A stretch of DNA of 64,000 nt, taken from positions 1 through 64,000 of the forward strand of contig DWYN01000052.1 in NCBI GenBank assembly GCA_019118645.1, written 5' to 3'. Both the position numbers and the translations under genes were made by a program. The notes beneath the pieces were generated by a model. It was not told the origin of the DNA. It made no database searches and was given only the letters and a program-made list of their open reading frames with translations. This document shows, in pieces, positions 40,835 through 47,013 of this stretch. This stretch comes from Candidatus Blautia excrementipullorum (GTDB lineage: Bacteria; Bacillota; Clostridia; Lachnospirales; Lachnospiraceae). How positions within the stretch are numbered: the first letter of the stretch is position 1; every line of letters begins with the position of its first letter.

Positions 40835-40985
40835 TTTTGTCTCCTTCCGTCGCCGTCAGCAGTGCAAGAATGATCCAGAAAAATACTGCGGCTGCCGCGA
40901 TCATATCTCCGATTCCGTCCCATTCCCAGATCGGGAGGTAGGGAAGACAGATTGACATAGCAGCGGATATGATTATGTTCCTCAT
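40803..40985 (-). CDS. Small membrane phage protein
   Basis: 60 residues with one or two TM segments (about 5-18 and 26-45). GGGGGAAGAAG before the ATG; ATGA overlap with the upstream gene. Unknown. Confidence 0.6.
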   Translation of the reverse strand: MRNIIISAAMSICLPYLPIWEWDGIGDMIAAAAVFFWIILALLTATEGDKNEKETRFHKA

Positions 40986-41329
40986 TCTTCTTCCCCCATC
41001 ACGATTACTTCCCGGATGATCGGGCAGATCGCCGCCACTTCCGCCGGATTAAACGGCCGCACATATTTTTTTAATTTACGGTCTTTTAATTTCCTTCTGT
41101 TTGCCATGTAATCACGGTATACATAGTAATTCACACTCCGAGGTTTATCATCACTGATCGATACAGGGGAGTATCGTCCCTGTTCAATCTGGTCTTCAAT
41201 CTCGCCGAAGATTAGCCTGTAGTATCCCGCAGTCATCCCCTCATACTCTGCCAGCTGAGAAGCTGTCATGAACAATCTGGGGAGACTCTTTCCTGTCTCA
41301 ACATAGGTTTTCCTGCTTAACACTTCCAT
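40982..41329 (-). CDS. Phage early protein of unknown function
   Basis: 115 residues from ATG 41329 after AAAGGGG. Sequence includes LFMTASQLAEYEGMTAGYYRLIFGEIEDQIEQGRYSPVSI and VNYYVYRDYMANRRKLKDRKLKKYVRPF. The first segment resembles a helix-turn-helix used by phage DNA-binding proteins, but I do not recognise the family. Confidence 0.65.
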   Translation of the reverse strand: MEVLSRKTYVETGKSLPRLFMTASQLAEYEGMTAGYYRLIFGEIEDQIEQGRYSPVSISDDKPRSVNYYVYRDYMANRRKLKDRKLKKYVRPFNPAEVAAICPIIREVIVMGEEE

Positions 41330-41507
41330 GGTTATTCCCCTTTCTGATATATCTTTCTGTGACAATTTCGGTCTTTCCGTTCTTGGCGATCTTTTTAATC
41401 TCTGATACTGTTTCATCTTTCAAAATACTCAGCCATTCCATTAGATCTTTTCTGCTGTGGGCGTAGTTGTGGCAATGGCCGTCCGCATATGTAATTTTGT
41501 AAAGCAT
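41298..41507 (-). CDS. Small phage early protein
   Basis: 69 residues from ATG 41507 behind GAGGAGGTGAT. ITYADGHCHNYAHSRKDLMEWLSILKDETVSEIKKI. Overlaps the next gene by 32 bp. It is the minus-strand partner of the first 78-bp divergent repeat. Confidence 0.65.
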   Translation of the reverse strand: MLYKITYADGHCHNYAHSRKDLMEWLSILKDETVSEIKKIAKNGKTEIVTERYIRKGNNHGSVKQENLC

Positions 41508-41519
41508 CAGATCACCTCC

Positions 41520-41597
41520 TCTGGCTCCAGAAGCTCCTACTTGTTTTCTCCTTTCCTCCGCTTTATACTTTATGTACAGGTGTTGCAGCACCGAGTA
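41520..41597. repeat. 78-bp promoter repeat, copy 1
   Basis: 77 of 78 bases identical to 41972-42049. Plus strand contains TTGTTT (41541-41546), 17 bp, TATACT (41564-41569), then the near-palindrome GGTGTTGCAGCACC at the expected start of transcription. Lies between divergent genes. Confidence 0.9.
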
Positions 41598-41615
41598 AAA
41601 AGAAAGGAGATTTAC

Positions 41616-41777
41616 ATGAATAAAGAAAAAGCCATAAAAGCTATAGAATCTTTTAGAGATTCTACTTCTCCAGTGGTATCTTATCCAAATGATCCAGCAA
41701 CTAAGGGTGATCTTGAAAAATTATCCCGTAAGATTGCTGAACTGGCCGAAAAATTAGTTGAGTCTATTTCTGATTAA
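41616..41777 (+). CDS. 53-residue protein from plus-strand cassette 1
   Basis: MNKEKAIKAIESFRDSTSPVVSY... with a C-terminal amphipathic coiled coil (KGDLEKLSRKIAELAEKLVESI). ATG 41616 after AAAGGAG. It has its own promoter in the repeat just upstream and points against the early operon. A hairpin (ACCTCCTGT/ACAGGAGGT) lies just after the stop. Unknown function. Confidence 0.65.
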   Translation: MNKEKAIKAIESFRDSTSPVVSYPNDPATKGDLEKLSRKIAELAEKLVESISD

Positions 41778-41950
41778 TTGCCACCTCCTGTTCTTTTACA
41801 GGAGGTTGTCTCTGGTAATACTCCTATGAGATCCAGAGCCCTCAGCTCTTCATAACATTTTTCAATTTCTTCCTTTGCTTTTGACATTCTCTTAAAAATA
41901 TCATTCAGTTTCTCGTCGTTTACGATTAAACAGAATCTGTATTTTTCCAT
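41774..41950 (-). CDS. Small phage early protein
   Basis: 58 residues from ATG 41950 behind GAGGAGGTGAAG. Helical (EKLNDIFKRMSKAKEEIEKCYEELRAL). Its stop overlaps the convergent plus-strand gene by 4 bp. Partner of the second divergent repeat. Confidence 0.6.
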   Translation of the reverse strand: MEKYRFCLIVNDEKLNDIFKRMSKAKEEIEKCYEELRALDLIGVLPETTSCKRTGGGN

Positions 41951-41971
41951 CTTCACTTCACCTCCTCCGGT

Positions 41972-42049
41972 TCTGGCTCCAGAAGCTCCTACTTGTTTTC
42001 TCCTTTCCTCCGCTTTATACTTTATGTACAGGTGTTGCAGCACCAAGTA
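41972..42049. repeat. 78-bp promoter repeat, copy 2
   Basis: Near-identical to 41520-41597. Plus strand: TTGTTT (41993-41998), 17 bp, TATACT (42016-42021), GGTGTTGCAGCACC (42031-42044). Confidence 0.9.
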
Positions 42050-42074
42050 TTATAAAAATTAAAGGAGTGTGCTT

Positions 42075-42458
42075 ATGAAATTAAATCCGGATTGTATTCG
42101 AGATATTTTGATCATTATGGAAGACCAACCTTTTAAAAAACAAATGGATTTTGATGATCTCGTTCCATTATTGCCATCTTACTCATCAGATGATATCGAA
42201 TACACGTGTTTAAAATTGAAAGAAGCTGGTTTTATACATGCCATTACAACTTCTGATTTTACAGGTGAGACCGTGGTTACGCTTCTTGACATCACTTATA
42301 CCGGGCATCAATTTCTAAACGATATTCGTTCGGATACTATTTGGAATAATGTCAAAGAAGTCAGTAAAAAAGTCGGCTCTCAGTCTGTATCTGCAATTTC
42401 GCAGATTGCATCCGGTGTTATTACGGCAATTATCAAGGCTCAGCTCGGGCTTATCTAA
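42075..42458 (+). CDS. DUF2513 family protein, plus-strand cassette 2
   Basis: 127 residues from ATG 42075 (AAAGGAG 7 bp upstream). MKLNPDCIRDILIIMED...LKEAGFIHAI...VTLLDITYTGHQFLNDIRSDTIW is the DUF2513 signature, a winged-helix-like phage domain. A C-terminal amphipathic/hydrophobic helix (ISQIASGVITAIIKAQLGL) may contact membrane or partners. Driven by repeat copy 2. Role unknown; presumed expressed in the lysogen because it runs with the repressor. Confidence 0.8.
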   Translation: MKLNPDCIRDILIIMEDQPFKKQMDFDDLVPLLPSYSSDDIEYTCLKLKEAGFIHAITTSDFTGETVVTLLDITYTGHQFLNDIRSDTIWNNVKEVSKKVGSQSVSAISQIASGVITAIIKAQLGLI

Positions 42459-42624
42459 GCAGGTTTCTTATTGTTTCCTGGGTACATTCTCTGATTTCTT
42501 CATCGTTCGGGAGTTTGTACCCTTTCTTTTTCATGTAATAAATCATGGCTGTGCATGAAATATATCTTGTCAGCCACCCTAATGCACAGATAATCGTTAT
42601 TACCGCAAATATGATTGTCAGCAT
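42451..42624 (-). CDS. 57-residue membrane protein
   Basis: MLTIIFAVITIICALGWLTRYISCTAMIYYMKKKGYKLPNDEEIRECTQ in two or fewer membrane passes: one TM at 3-20. Start ATG 42624 behind AGGAGGTGAAG. Resembles short membrane proteins often seen in Lachnospiraceae prophages (YYMKKKGYKLP motif). Stop overlaps the plus-strand DUF2513 gene by 8 bp. Confidence 0.65.
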   Translation of the reverse strand: MLTIIFAVITIICALGWLTRYISCTAMIYYMKKKGYKLPNDEEIRECTQETIRNLLR

Positions 42625-42674
42625 CTTCACTTCACCTCCTTCGGATCTGGAATTTCCTCTTTATCTTCTCTTAC

Positions 42675-42703
42675 TTGCTTCTTTCTTTACGCTGTCCTAT
42701 ACT
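42675..42703 (+). promoter_or_regulatory. Promoter of plus-strand cassette 3
   Basis: TTGCTT (42675-42680), 17 bp, TATACT (42698-42703). Diverged relative of the promoters in the two 78-bp repeats; lacks the GGTGTTGCAGCACC dyad. Confidence 0.75.
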
Positions 42704-42742
42704 ATTTATTAAGAAATCTCTGTAATGAAAGGAGCTGTAGGT

Positions 42743-43216
42743 ATGCCTGATATTTTCCTTAGCCAAGAGTCGTATGATATTTTGCAGCAATTCAACGCCC
42801 ACTCTTCTATTCCAGACGAATCCCTTCGTAAATACCCGGAATCATGCATCCAACAACTTTGTGATTATGGACTTATCGAATCTCATATTAAGGACTATGA
42901 TGAATCTAATCATTTTTCTCCCGTGTATTCCGACTATGCCATAACCGAGCTGGGAAAAGGTTACTTACTTGGCCGAAAAAATGATGAAGAATTTCTGGCT
43001 TCTGTTAAGTCCATGTCCGAATCCGCTTCTAAGCAGGCATTGCATGCCGAGGAAATTGCAGCCTCCGCAAAAAAGCATTCTGAAACAGCTGAATATGTAG
43101 CACACAAGGCTGATATCAAAGGCTGGATTGCTATTTTTATCTCTTTTGCCGCTCTCGGTATTGAAATCATAGCAAATCTTGATAAAATTCTTTTCATTCT
43201 CAAATTGGTTATTTGA
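42743..43216 (+). CDS. Winged-helix-like protein with C-terminal TM, plus-strand cassette 3
   Basis: 157 residues from ATG 42743 after AAAGGAG. Region 1-80 (YDILQQFNAHSSIPDESLRKYPESCIQQLCDYGLIESH...ITELGKGYLLGRK) is a winged-helix-like fold, 85-125 a coiled coil, 128-155 one or two hydrophobic segments. A membrane-tethered DNA- or protein-binding factor is plausible. Own promoter and own terminator (43279-43310), within the early operon and opposite to it. Confidence 0.65.
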   Translation: MPDIFLSQESYDILQQFNAHSSIPDESLRKYPESCIQQLCDYGLIESHIKDYDESNHFSPVYSDYAITELGKGYLLGRKNDEEFLASVKSMSESASKQALHAEEIAASAKKHSETAEYVAHKADIKGWIAIFISFAALGIEIIANLDKILFILKLVI

Positions 43217-43343
43217 CAACGAAGTTCATTAATATAACAAACAGCAGCGTTAGTATTGAAAATATTAACGATACATCTGAAACCGTTATCTTAGACGGTT
43301 TCTTCTTTTTCGGTGATATATCTCTTTTTTTCATCCTTTTCAT
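43209..43343 (-). CDS. 44-residue single-TM phage protein
   Basis: MKRMKKRDISPKKKKPSKI followed by a TM segment (about 22-42). ATG 43343 behind AGAGGAGGTGAAG, the same leader as its minus-strand neighbours. Stop overlaps the plus-strand gene by 8 bp. First small gene after cro. Unknown. Confidence 0.6.
   Translation of the reverse strand: MKRMKKRDISPKKKKPSKITVSDVSLIFSILTLLFVILMNFVVK
43279..43310 (+). terminator. Terminator of plus-strand cassette 3
   Basis: GAAACCGT-tatcttag-ACGGTTTC followed by TTCTTTTT on the plus strand, 63 bp after the stop. Confidence 0.75.
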
Positions 43344-43397
43344 CACTTCACCTCCTCTAGCTCTTTTTAATTCTTATTTACTCTCCCTCTCCTTATT

Positions 43398-43601
43398 TCA
43401 ACTCTTTTCTTTGATAAATTTTTCAAATTCAACTCCAAGCGCTTTACATATGTTTGCATATTCTCCAACTTCGCATTTTCTTTTTTTGTTCAAGATAGCG
43501 CTTAGCTTTGATTCTGCCATATTGGCCTTTTCTGCAATATATTTTTGCTTGATACCGCAATCCTCGATGTATTTTCTTAATTTCACGATATCTAAAATCA
43601 C
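43398..43601 (-). CDS. Cro-like XRE helix-turn-helix regulator
   Basis: 67 residues starting at GTG 43601 behind GGAGG. VKLRKYIEDCGIKQKYIAEKANMAESKLSAILNKKRKCEVGEYANICKALGVEFEKF is a compact XRE HTH domain and nothing else. First gene of the leftward early operon and divergent from the repressor gene, the Cro position in the lytic-lysogenic switch. Confidence 0.88.
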   Translation of the reverse strand: MILDIVKLRKYIEDCGIKQKYIAEKANMAESKLSAILNKKRKCEVGEYANICKALGVEFEKFIKEKS

Positions 43602-43752
43602 GTTTTTTCCTCCTTTCTGAATCCATGTTTTATGGATTAATTATATGATATTCCATGATTATTGAAATGTCAATAATTAATTTTAAGTTTTTTGAAATTA
43701 TAATTTACAATTTCAAAATTTCGGGATATAATTGTTTCAAGGAGGTGAGTCA
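43602..43752. promoter_or_regulatory. Lysogeny switch: divergent promoters with three dyads
   Basis: Leftward promoter: TTGACA (43668-43673), 17 bp, TATCAT (43645-43650). Rightward promoter: TTTACA (43704-43709), 17 bp, TATAAT (43727-43732). Inverted repeats: AATCCAT/ATGGATT (43620-43638) at the leftward transcript start, ATTATTGA/TCAATAAT (43658-43677) over the leftward -35, TTGAAATT/AATTTCAA (43692-43716) over the rightward -35. The three dyads share no obvious consensus, which may mean different binders. Confidence 0.8.
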
Positions 43753-44241
43753 ATGAATAGCTACCTAATAGGAAAGCTTAAAGAAGGGAGACTTAATAAA
43801 GGACTTAAGCAAAGTGATGTAACACGTTTAATCGGCATAAAAAATACGACTCTTAGTAATTACGAGAACGGCAATACCGAACCTGATATGGACACCTTTT
43901 TAAAATTGTGCCGTTTATATGATTTGAATTATTCAGAATTACTCGGAGATGCATACGGATATAAGGTTCCGGGGTGTTCTTTTGATATAAGGAGTTCTGA
44001 TATAAAAATGATAAGCAAATACCATCGCCTCGATGATCACGGTAAAGAAATGGTTAATATCGTTCTGGAAAAAGAATACGAGCGTTCCGTGGCTCTTGCA
44101 GATCAGAAAGCAGACAATATTATTAAGATGGATTCTCATATTCAGCCTAAGGCCGCCCATGCCCGTACTGACATAGAGGTCACTGAGGAAATGAACCAGC
44201 ACGATGATGATATTATGAGTGACGATTCCGAATGGGAATAG
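43753..44241 (+). CDS. Phage repressor, XRE family (CI-like)
   Basis: 162 residues from ATG 43753, with AAGGAGGTGAG upstream. N-terminal XRE HTH (GKLKEGRLNKGLKQSDVTRLIGIKNTTLSNYENGNTEPDMDTFLKLCRLYDL), then a helical dimerisation region and an acidic C-terminus. There is no S24 LexA-type autoprotease domain, so induction probably depends on the ImmA-like protease encoded three genes downstream, as in ICEBs1-type immunity. Expressed from the rightward promoter. Confidence 0.9.
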   Translation: MNSYLIGKLKEGRLNKGLKQSDVTRLIGIKNTTLSNYENGNTEPDMDTFLKLCRLYDLNYSELLGDAYGYKVPGCSFDIRSSDIKMISKYHRLDDHGKEMVNIVLEKEYERSVALADQKADNIIKMDSHIQPKAAHARTDIEVTEEMNQHDDDIMSDDSEWE

Positions 44242-44253
44242 GAGTATCGCGCT

Positions 44254-44577
44254 ATGAAAGAATTAAATATTTTAGAGCTATGCAAACTATATAAAAATGA
44301 TATGGTATTTCTTACCGCCCACTGTTCCCTTCGTCTCGATCAGCGCGGCATTACAGAGGATGATATAGAATCCGCTTTGAATAACGGCGAGATTATAGAG
44401 CAGTATCCAGAAGATTATCCGTGGCCAAGTTGCTTGATTCTTGGTTATTCCAACAATCGTCCTCTTCATATATGTATTGGATCAAATGGGGAGGCTGCAA
44501 AGCTGATCACAGCTTACTGGCCTGATCCCGAAAAATGGAACAGTGATTTTAAACAAAGAAAGGAGACCGAATCATGA
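44254..44577 (+). CDS. DUF4258 protein, probable toxin of a type II toxin-antitoxin pair
   Basis: 107 residues. FLTAHCSLRLDQRGITEDDIESALNNGEIIEQYPEDYPWPSCLILGYSNNRPLHICIGSN...LITAYWPDPEKW fits the DUF4258 family (a RelE/BrnT-like fold, toxins when paired with MqsA-type antitoxins). Stop overlaps the antitoxin start by 4 bp. Order is toxin first, as in MqsRA. It lies directly downstream of the repressor gene, so is expressed in the lysogen. RNase activity is inferred. Confidence 0.8.
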   Translation: MKELNILELCKLYKNDMVFLTAHCSLRLDQRGITEDDIESALNNGEIIEQYPEDYPWPSCLILGYSNNRPLHICIGSNGEAAKLITAYWPDPEKWNSDFKQRKETES

Positions 44578-44804
44578 AATGTTTATCTTGCAAACACGGT
44601 GACATGCTGCCATCCACAACAACTTATTTTACAGAATTTAATAGCTGTATGCTGATTATTAAGAATGTTCCGTGTATGAAATGTGAGCAATGTGGTGAGG
44701 TCGTGTTTTCCACTTCTGTTCACCGTAAAATCGAACACATTGTCGCAAACGTAAAGAAATTAACAAGTGAGCTTACAATCCTGGAATACGACAACGTTGC
44801 ATAG
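44574..44804 (+). CDS. MqsA/YgiT-type zinc-finger antitoxin lacking the C-terminal HTH
   Basis: 76 residues. Zinc ligands C3, C6, C37 and C40 occupy the same positions as in MqsA-type N-terminal domains. The C-terminal half is a helix; the XRE DNA-binding domain that full-length MqsA uses for autoregulation is absent, so operon control must come from elsewhere, perhaps the upstream repressor promoter. Confidence 0.82.
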   Translation: MKCLSCKHGDMLPSTTTYFTEFNSCMLIIKNVPCMKCEQCGEVVFSTSVHRKIEHIVANVKKLTSELTILEYDNVA

Positions 44805-44842
44805 CAATTTTATGAAATACCTTCAGCAAAGGATGTGATCTT

Positions 44843-45310
44843 TTGACAGATTATGAATTGCTCATAAATAAAGCATATAATAAAGGATTGGTTATTAAAG
44901 AAAAGTCACTTCACGGAAGCGACGGAAGAATAAACGGAAATCGGATTGCTATCCGAAAAGATATTGAGACACAGACCGAAAAGTCTTGTGTACTGGCTGA
45001 AGAATTGGGACATTATTACACAAGCTCCGGGGATATCCTCAATCAGTCAAAAACTTCTAACCGCAAACAGGAGTACAGGGCTCGATTGTATGGGTACAAT
45101 CTCCGGATCGGGCTTATGGGAATTATCTCTGCATATCAGGCTGGATGTCGTAATTTATATGAGATGGCAGAGCATCTTGAGGTAACTGAGGATTATCTAA
45201 AAGAAGCGATTGAGTGTTACAGATCTAAATATGGAGAGTTCGCAAAAATAGACAATTATATCATTTATTTTATCCCATGTCTGGCTGTACTGAATATTAT
45301 TGATAATTAA
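44843..45310 (+). CDS. ImmA/IrrE family metallo-endopeptidase (variant zinc motif)
   Basis: 155 residues from a TTG at 44843 with AAAGGATGTGATC upstream. The zinc helix reads AEELGHYYT, so the first histidine of HEXXH is replaced by Glu while E-x-x-H remains; this variant is common in phage copies. Then come QEYRARLYGYNLRIGL and a short helical C-terminus (AEHLEVTEDYLKEAIECYRSKYG) as in ImmA. Expected function: cleave the repressor on induction. Confidence 0.82.
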   Translation: MTDYELLINKAYNKGLVIKEKSLHGSDGRINGNRIAIRKDIETQTEKSCVLAEELGHYYTSSGDILNQSKTSNRKQEYRARLYGYNLRIGLMGIISAYQAGCRNLYEMAEHLEVTEDYLKEAIECYRSKYGEFAKIDNYIIYFIPCLAVLNIIDN

Positions 45311-45354
45311 ACCGCTTCGGTGGTTGAATATTTATACACAAAGGAGGATAGCAC

Positions 45355-46467
45355 ATGAAACACCTAAAGAAAAAAATGTTTAGTTTCCTGTTGTCACTTT
45401 TTCTTGTTTGCGGGTTGTTCCTGCCTCAGATCAATGTATTTGCCGGAGCGGAAACGACTATGGCTGTCCATTTTATTGATGTCGGTCAAGGCTTATCTAT
45501 CCTGGTGCAGTCCGGAGGTCAGAACCTGCTGTATGACGGAGGAGATCAGGAACATGCGGCCGAGGTCATCTCTTACTTACAGCAACAGAATGTCCAGAAC
45601 ATTGATTACATGATCTCTTCTCACTATGACGAAGATCACGTATCTGGGCTGATCGACTGTATGAATACCTTTACTGTCAGTGACATAATCGGCGCTGACT
45701 ATGCGCAGGATTCCGATGTTTTTACTGAATTTATGGATACTGCTTCTTCCAAAGGCCTTGAAGTAAGATATCCATTTGTCGGAGACTCCTATTCTTTGGG
45801 TACTGGCAGTTTTACTATCCTAGCTCCGGAAGGCATTAATGCCGCTGACAGTAACAATAATTCTGTTGTGATTAAGCTTGAAAATGGCTCTACAAGTTTT
45901 ATCTTCACCGGAGACGCTGAAGAAACAAGTGAACAGGATATGATTAAACCTGACGCAAATCTGGATTGCGATGTTCTCTGCGTAGGACATCATGGGTCAT
46001 CAAGCTCTACATCTTGGGATTTTCTGGAAGCTACTACGCCCTCTTATGCCGTCATAAGCTGCGGTGCAGGCAACCAGTATAACCACCCATCAGCAGAAAC
46101 CATGGGGCGGCTTTCCGATATGGAGATCCCCGTATTCCGTACAGATAAACAGGGAACAATCATCGCACAATCAGATGGAGCATCCATCATTTGGAACGTA
46201 GAACCCTGTAATGACTACTCTTCTGGCGCCGAATTTTCCAGTGCTATAGCTCCGGCCGATTCAACGGCTGTTTCTGCTCCTGTTGAAAATACTACACCAG
46301 AAGCAACGACCGAAACCACAAATTCAGCCACCGTATGGTTATCTGCTACAGGTGAAAAATACCATAGTATACCAAACTGTGGACGTATGAATCCCGATAA
46401 AGCAAGACAGGTGTCAGAGGCTGATGCGATCGCACAGGGTTACACAGCTTGCAGTAAGTGCTTTTAA
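45355..46467 (+). CDS. Secreted ComEC/Rec2-type metallo-beta-lactamase fold protein (prophage cargo)
   Basis: 370 residues. Signal peptide (1-30), MBL domain (about 35-285) with FIDVGQGLSILV, the metal motif HYDEDH (90-95), GDAEE, VGHHGSSSST and NHPS, matching ComEC C-terminal nuclease-like domains. After a Thr/Ala-rich linker a C-terminal 45-residue module (GEKYHSIPNCGRMNPDKARQVSEADAIAQGYTACSKC) resembles the Cys-His modules that follow ComEC-like and nuclease domains. It could be an extracellular nuclease or phosphodiesterase. In the lysogeny operon of a prophage it may degrade incoming DNA or alter the cell surface; inference. A GC-rich hairpin (CCCCGGC/GCCGGGG) follows. Confidence 0.85.
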   Translation: MKHLKKKMFSFLLSLFLVCGLFLPQINVFAGAETTMAVHFIDVGQGLSILVQSGGQNLLYDGGDQEHAAEVISYLQQQNVQNIDYMISSHYDEDHVSGLIDCMNTFTVSDIIGADYAQDSDVFTEFMDTASSKGLEVRYPFVGDSYSLGTGSFTILAPEGINAADSNNNSVVIKLENGSTSFIFTGDAEETSEQDMIKPDANLDCDVLCVGHHGSSSSTSWDFLEATTPSYAVISCGAGNQYNHPSAETMGRLSDMEIPVFRTDKQGTIIAQSDGASIIWNVEPCNDYSSGAEFSSAIAPADSTAVSAPVENTTPEATTETTNSATVWLSATGEKYHSIPNCGRMNPDKARQVSEADAIAQGYTACSKCF

Positions 46468-46583
46468 GAACAATCTCCCCGGCCTCTGCGCCGGGGACTA
46501 CCTTGACAATAATATATTTACCCAGGGGACCGTTGGGGTGCTATGTCAGCCGCCGGACGCTACGTGAAAGGAGGCTGGTGCTT

Positions 46584-46670
46584 ATGGTTACATATTCGGA
46601 TCTGTTCCAGTTTGTAATTATGCTTTGCGCTGTCATAACTCTTGTTATACTTTTTATACGCAAAAAGTAG
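46584..46670 (+). CDS. 28-residue holin-like toxin (type I toxin-antitoxin)
   Basis: MVTYSDLFQFVIMLCAVITL...IRKK: a single TM helix with a basic tail, the shape of Hol_Tox/Fst-like small toxins. ATG 46584 follows AAAGGAGG. Its transcript ends at a bidirectional hairpin that also ends the convergent antisense RNA. Toxicity is inferred from family resemblance. Confidence 0.7.
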   Translation: MVTYSDLFQFVIMLCAVITLVILFIRKK

Positions 46671-46703
46671 CGCCCTCGTCCTGGTAAGATAAGGCGCTAC
46701 TTT
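46668..46703. terminator. Bidirectional terminator shared by toxin mRNA and antisense RNA
   Basis: AAAGTAGCGCC and GGCGCTACTTT (10-11-bp stem). On the minus strand it is followed by TTTTTG, on the plus strand by TTTCAG. Confidence 0.8.
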
Positions 46704-46760
46704 CAGTAAAACCTATTTTGCCGGCGGCTAGGTGTACACTAGCCAACGGTTCTCTTGTTA
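46668..46760 (-). ncRNA. Candidate antisense antitoxin RNA
   Basis: About 90 nt from a predicted start near 46759 to the shared terminator. It contains the hairpin GGCTAG/CTAGCC (46728-46746). Segments ACCGTTGG and AGCCGCCGG occur in this RNA and in the 5' leader of the toxin mRNA in the same sense, so only the terminator region overlaps as antisense. Confidence 0.6.
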
Positions 46761-47013
46761 AGTATATTATATGTCATTGGTGGTAAATTTTCAACCCAAA
46801 ATTATAAAACCGCCCCGGTGCGCCAACACCAGGACGGCAATCGCAGGACACGCGCCAACGAATCCTGCACCCGCAATCAATACGGGTATCTCACATTTAA
46901 TGCCCCGAGGGCGATATCATGCAAACATATTGTATCATCTTCGGGGACGGCGGACAATCAGAAAGTTTGTTTGCTGTTATTTTTACACCCAAAGAAAGGA
47001 AGATGATATTATT
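46671..47013. other. Region between toxin and integrase: antisense RNA and structured int leader
   Basis: 343 bp. Left part holds the antisense RNA and its promoter. The rest (46795-47013) is a GC-rich leader with several short inverted repeats, e.g. GCCCCGA...TCGGGG (46908-46962), and frames in it have no ribosome binding site or known domain. It probably regulates int. Confidence 0.55.
46766..46794 (-). promoter_or_regulatory. Promoter of the antisense RNA
   Basis: Minus strand: TTGAAA (46789-46794), 17 bp, TATAAT (46766-46771). Confidence 0.75.

Noticed and set aside
41508-41597. Shared N-terminal extension of two minus frames through the 78-bp repeat
   Set aside because: Both frames read through the repeat in phase, but good ribosome binding sites lie after it; the shared sequence reflects the DNA repeat with promoters.
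43213-43620. 135-codon plus frame opposite cro
   Set aside because: Lies antisense to the Cro-like gene and the 44-residue TM gene, Phe/Leu/Ser-rich shadow composition.
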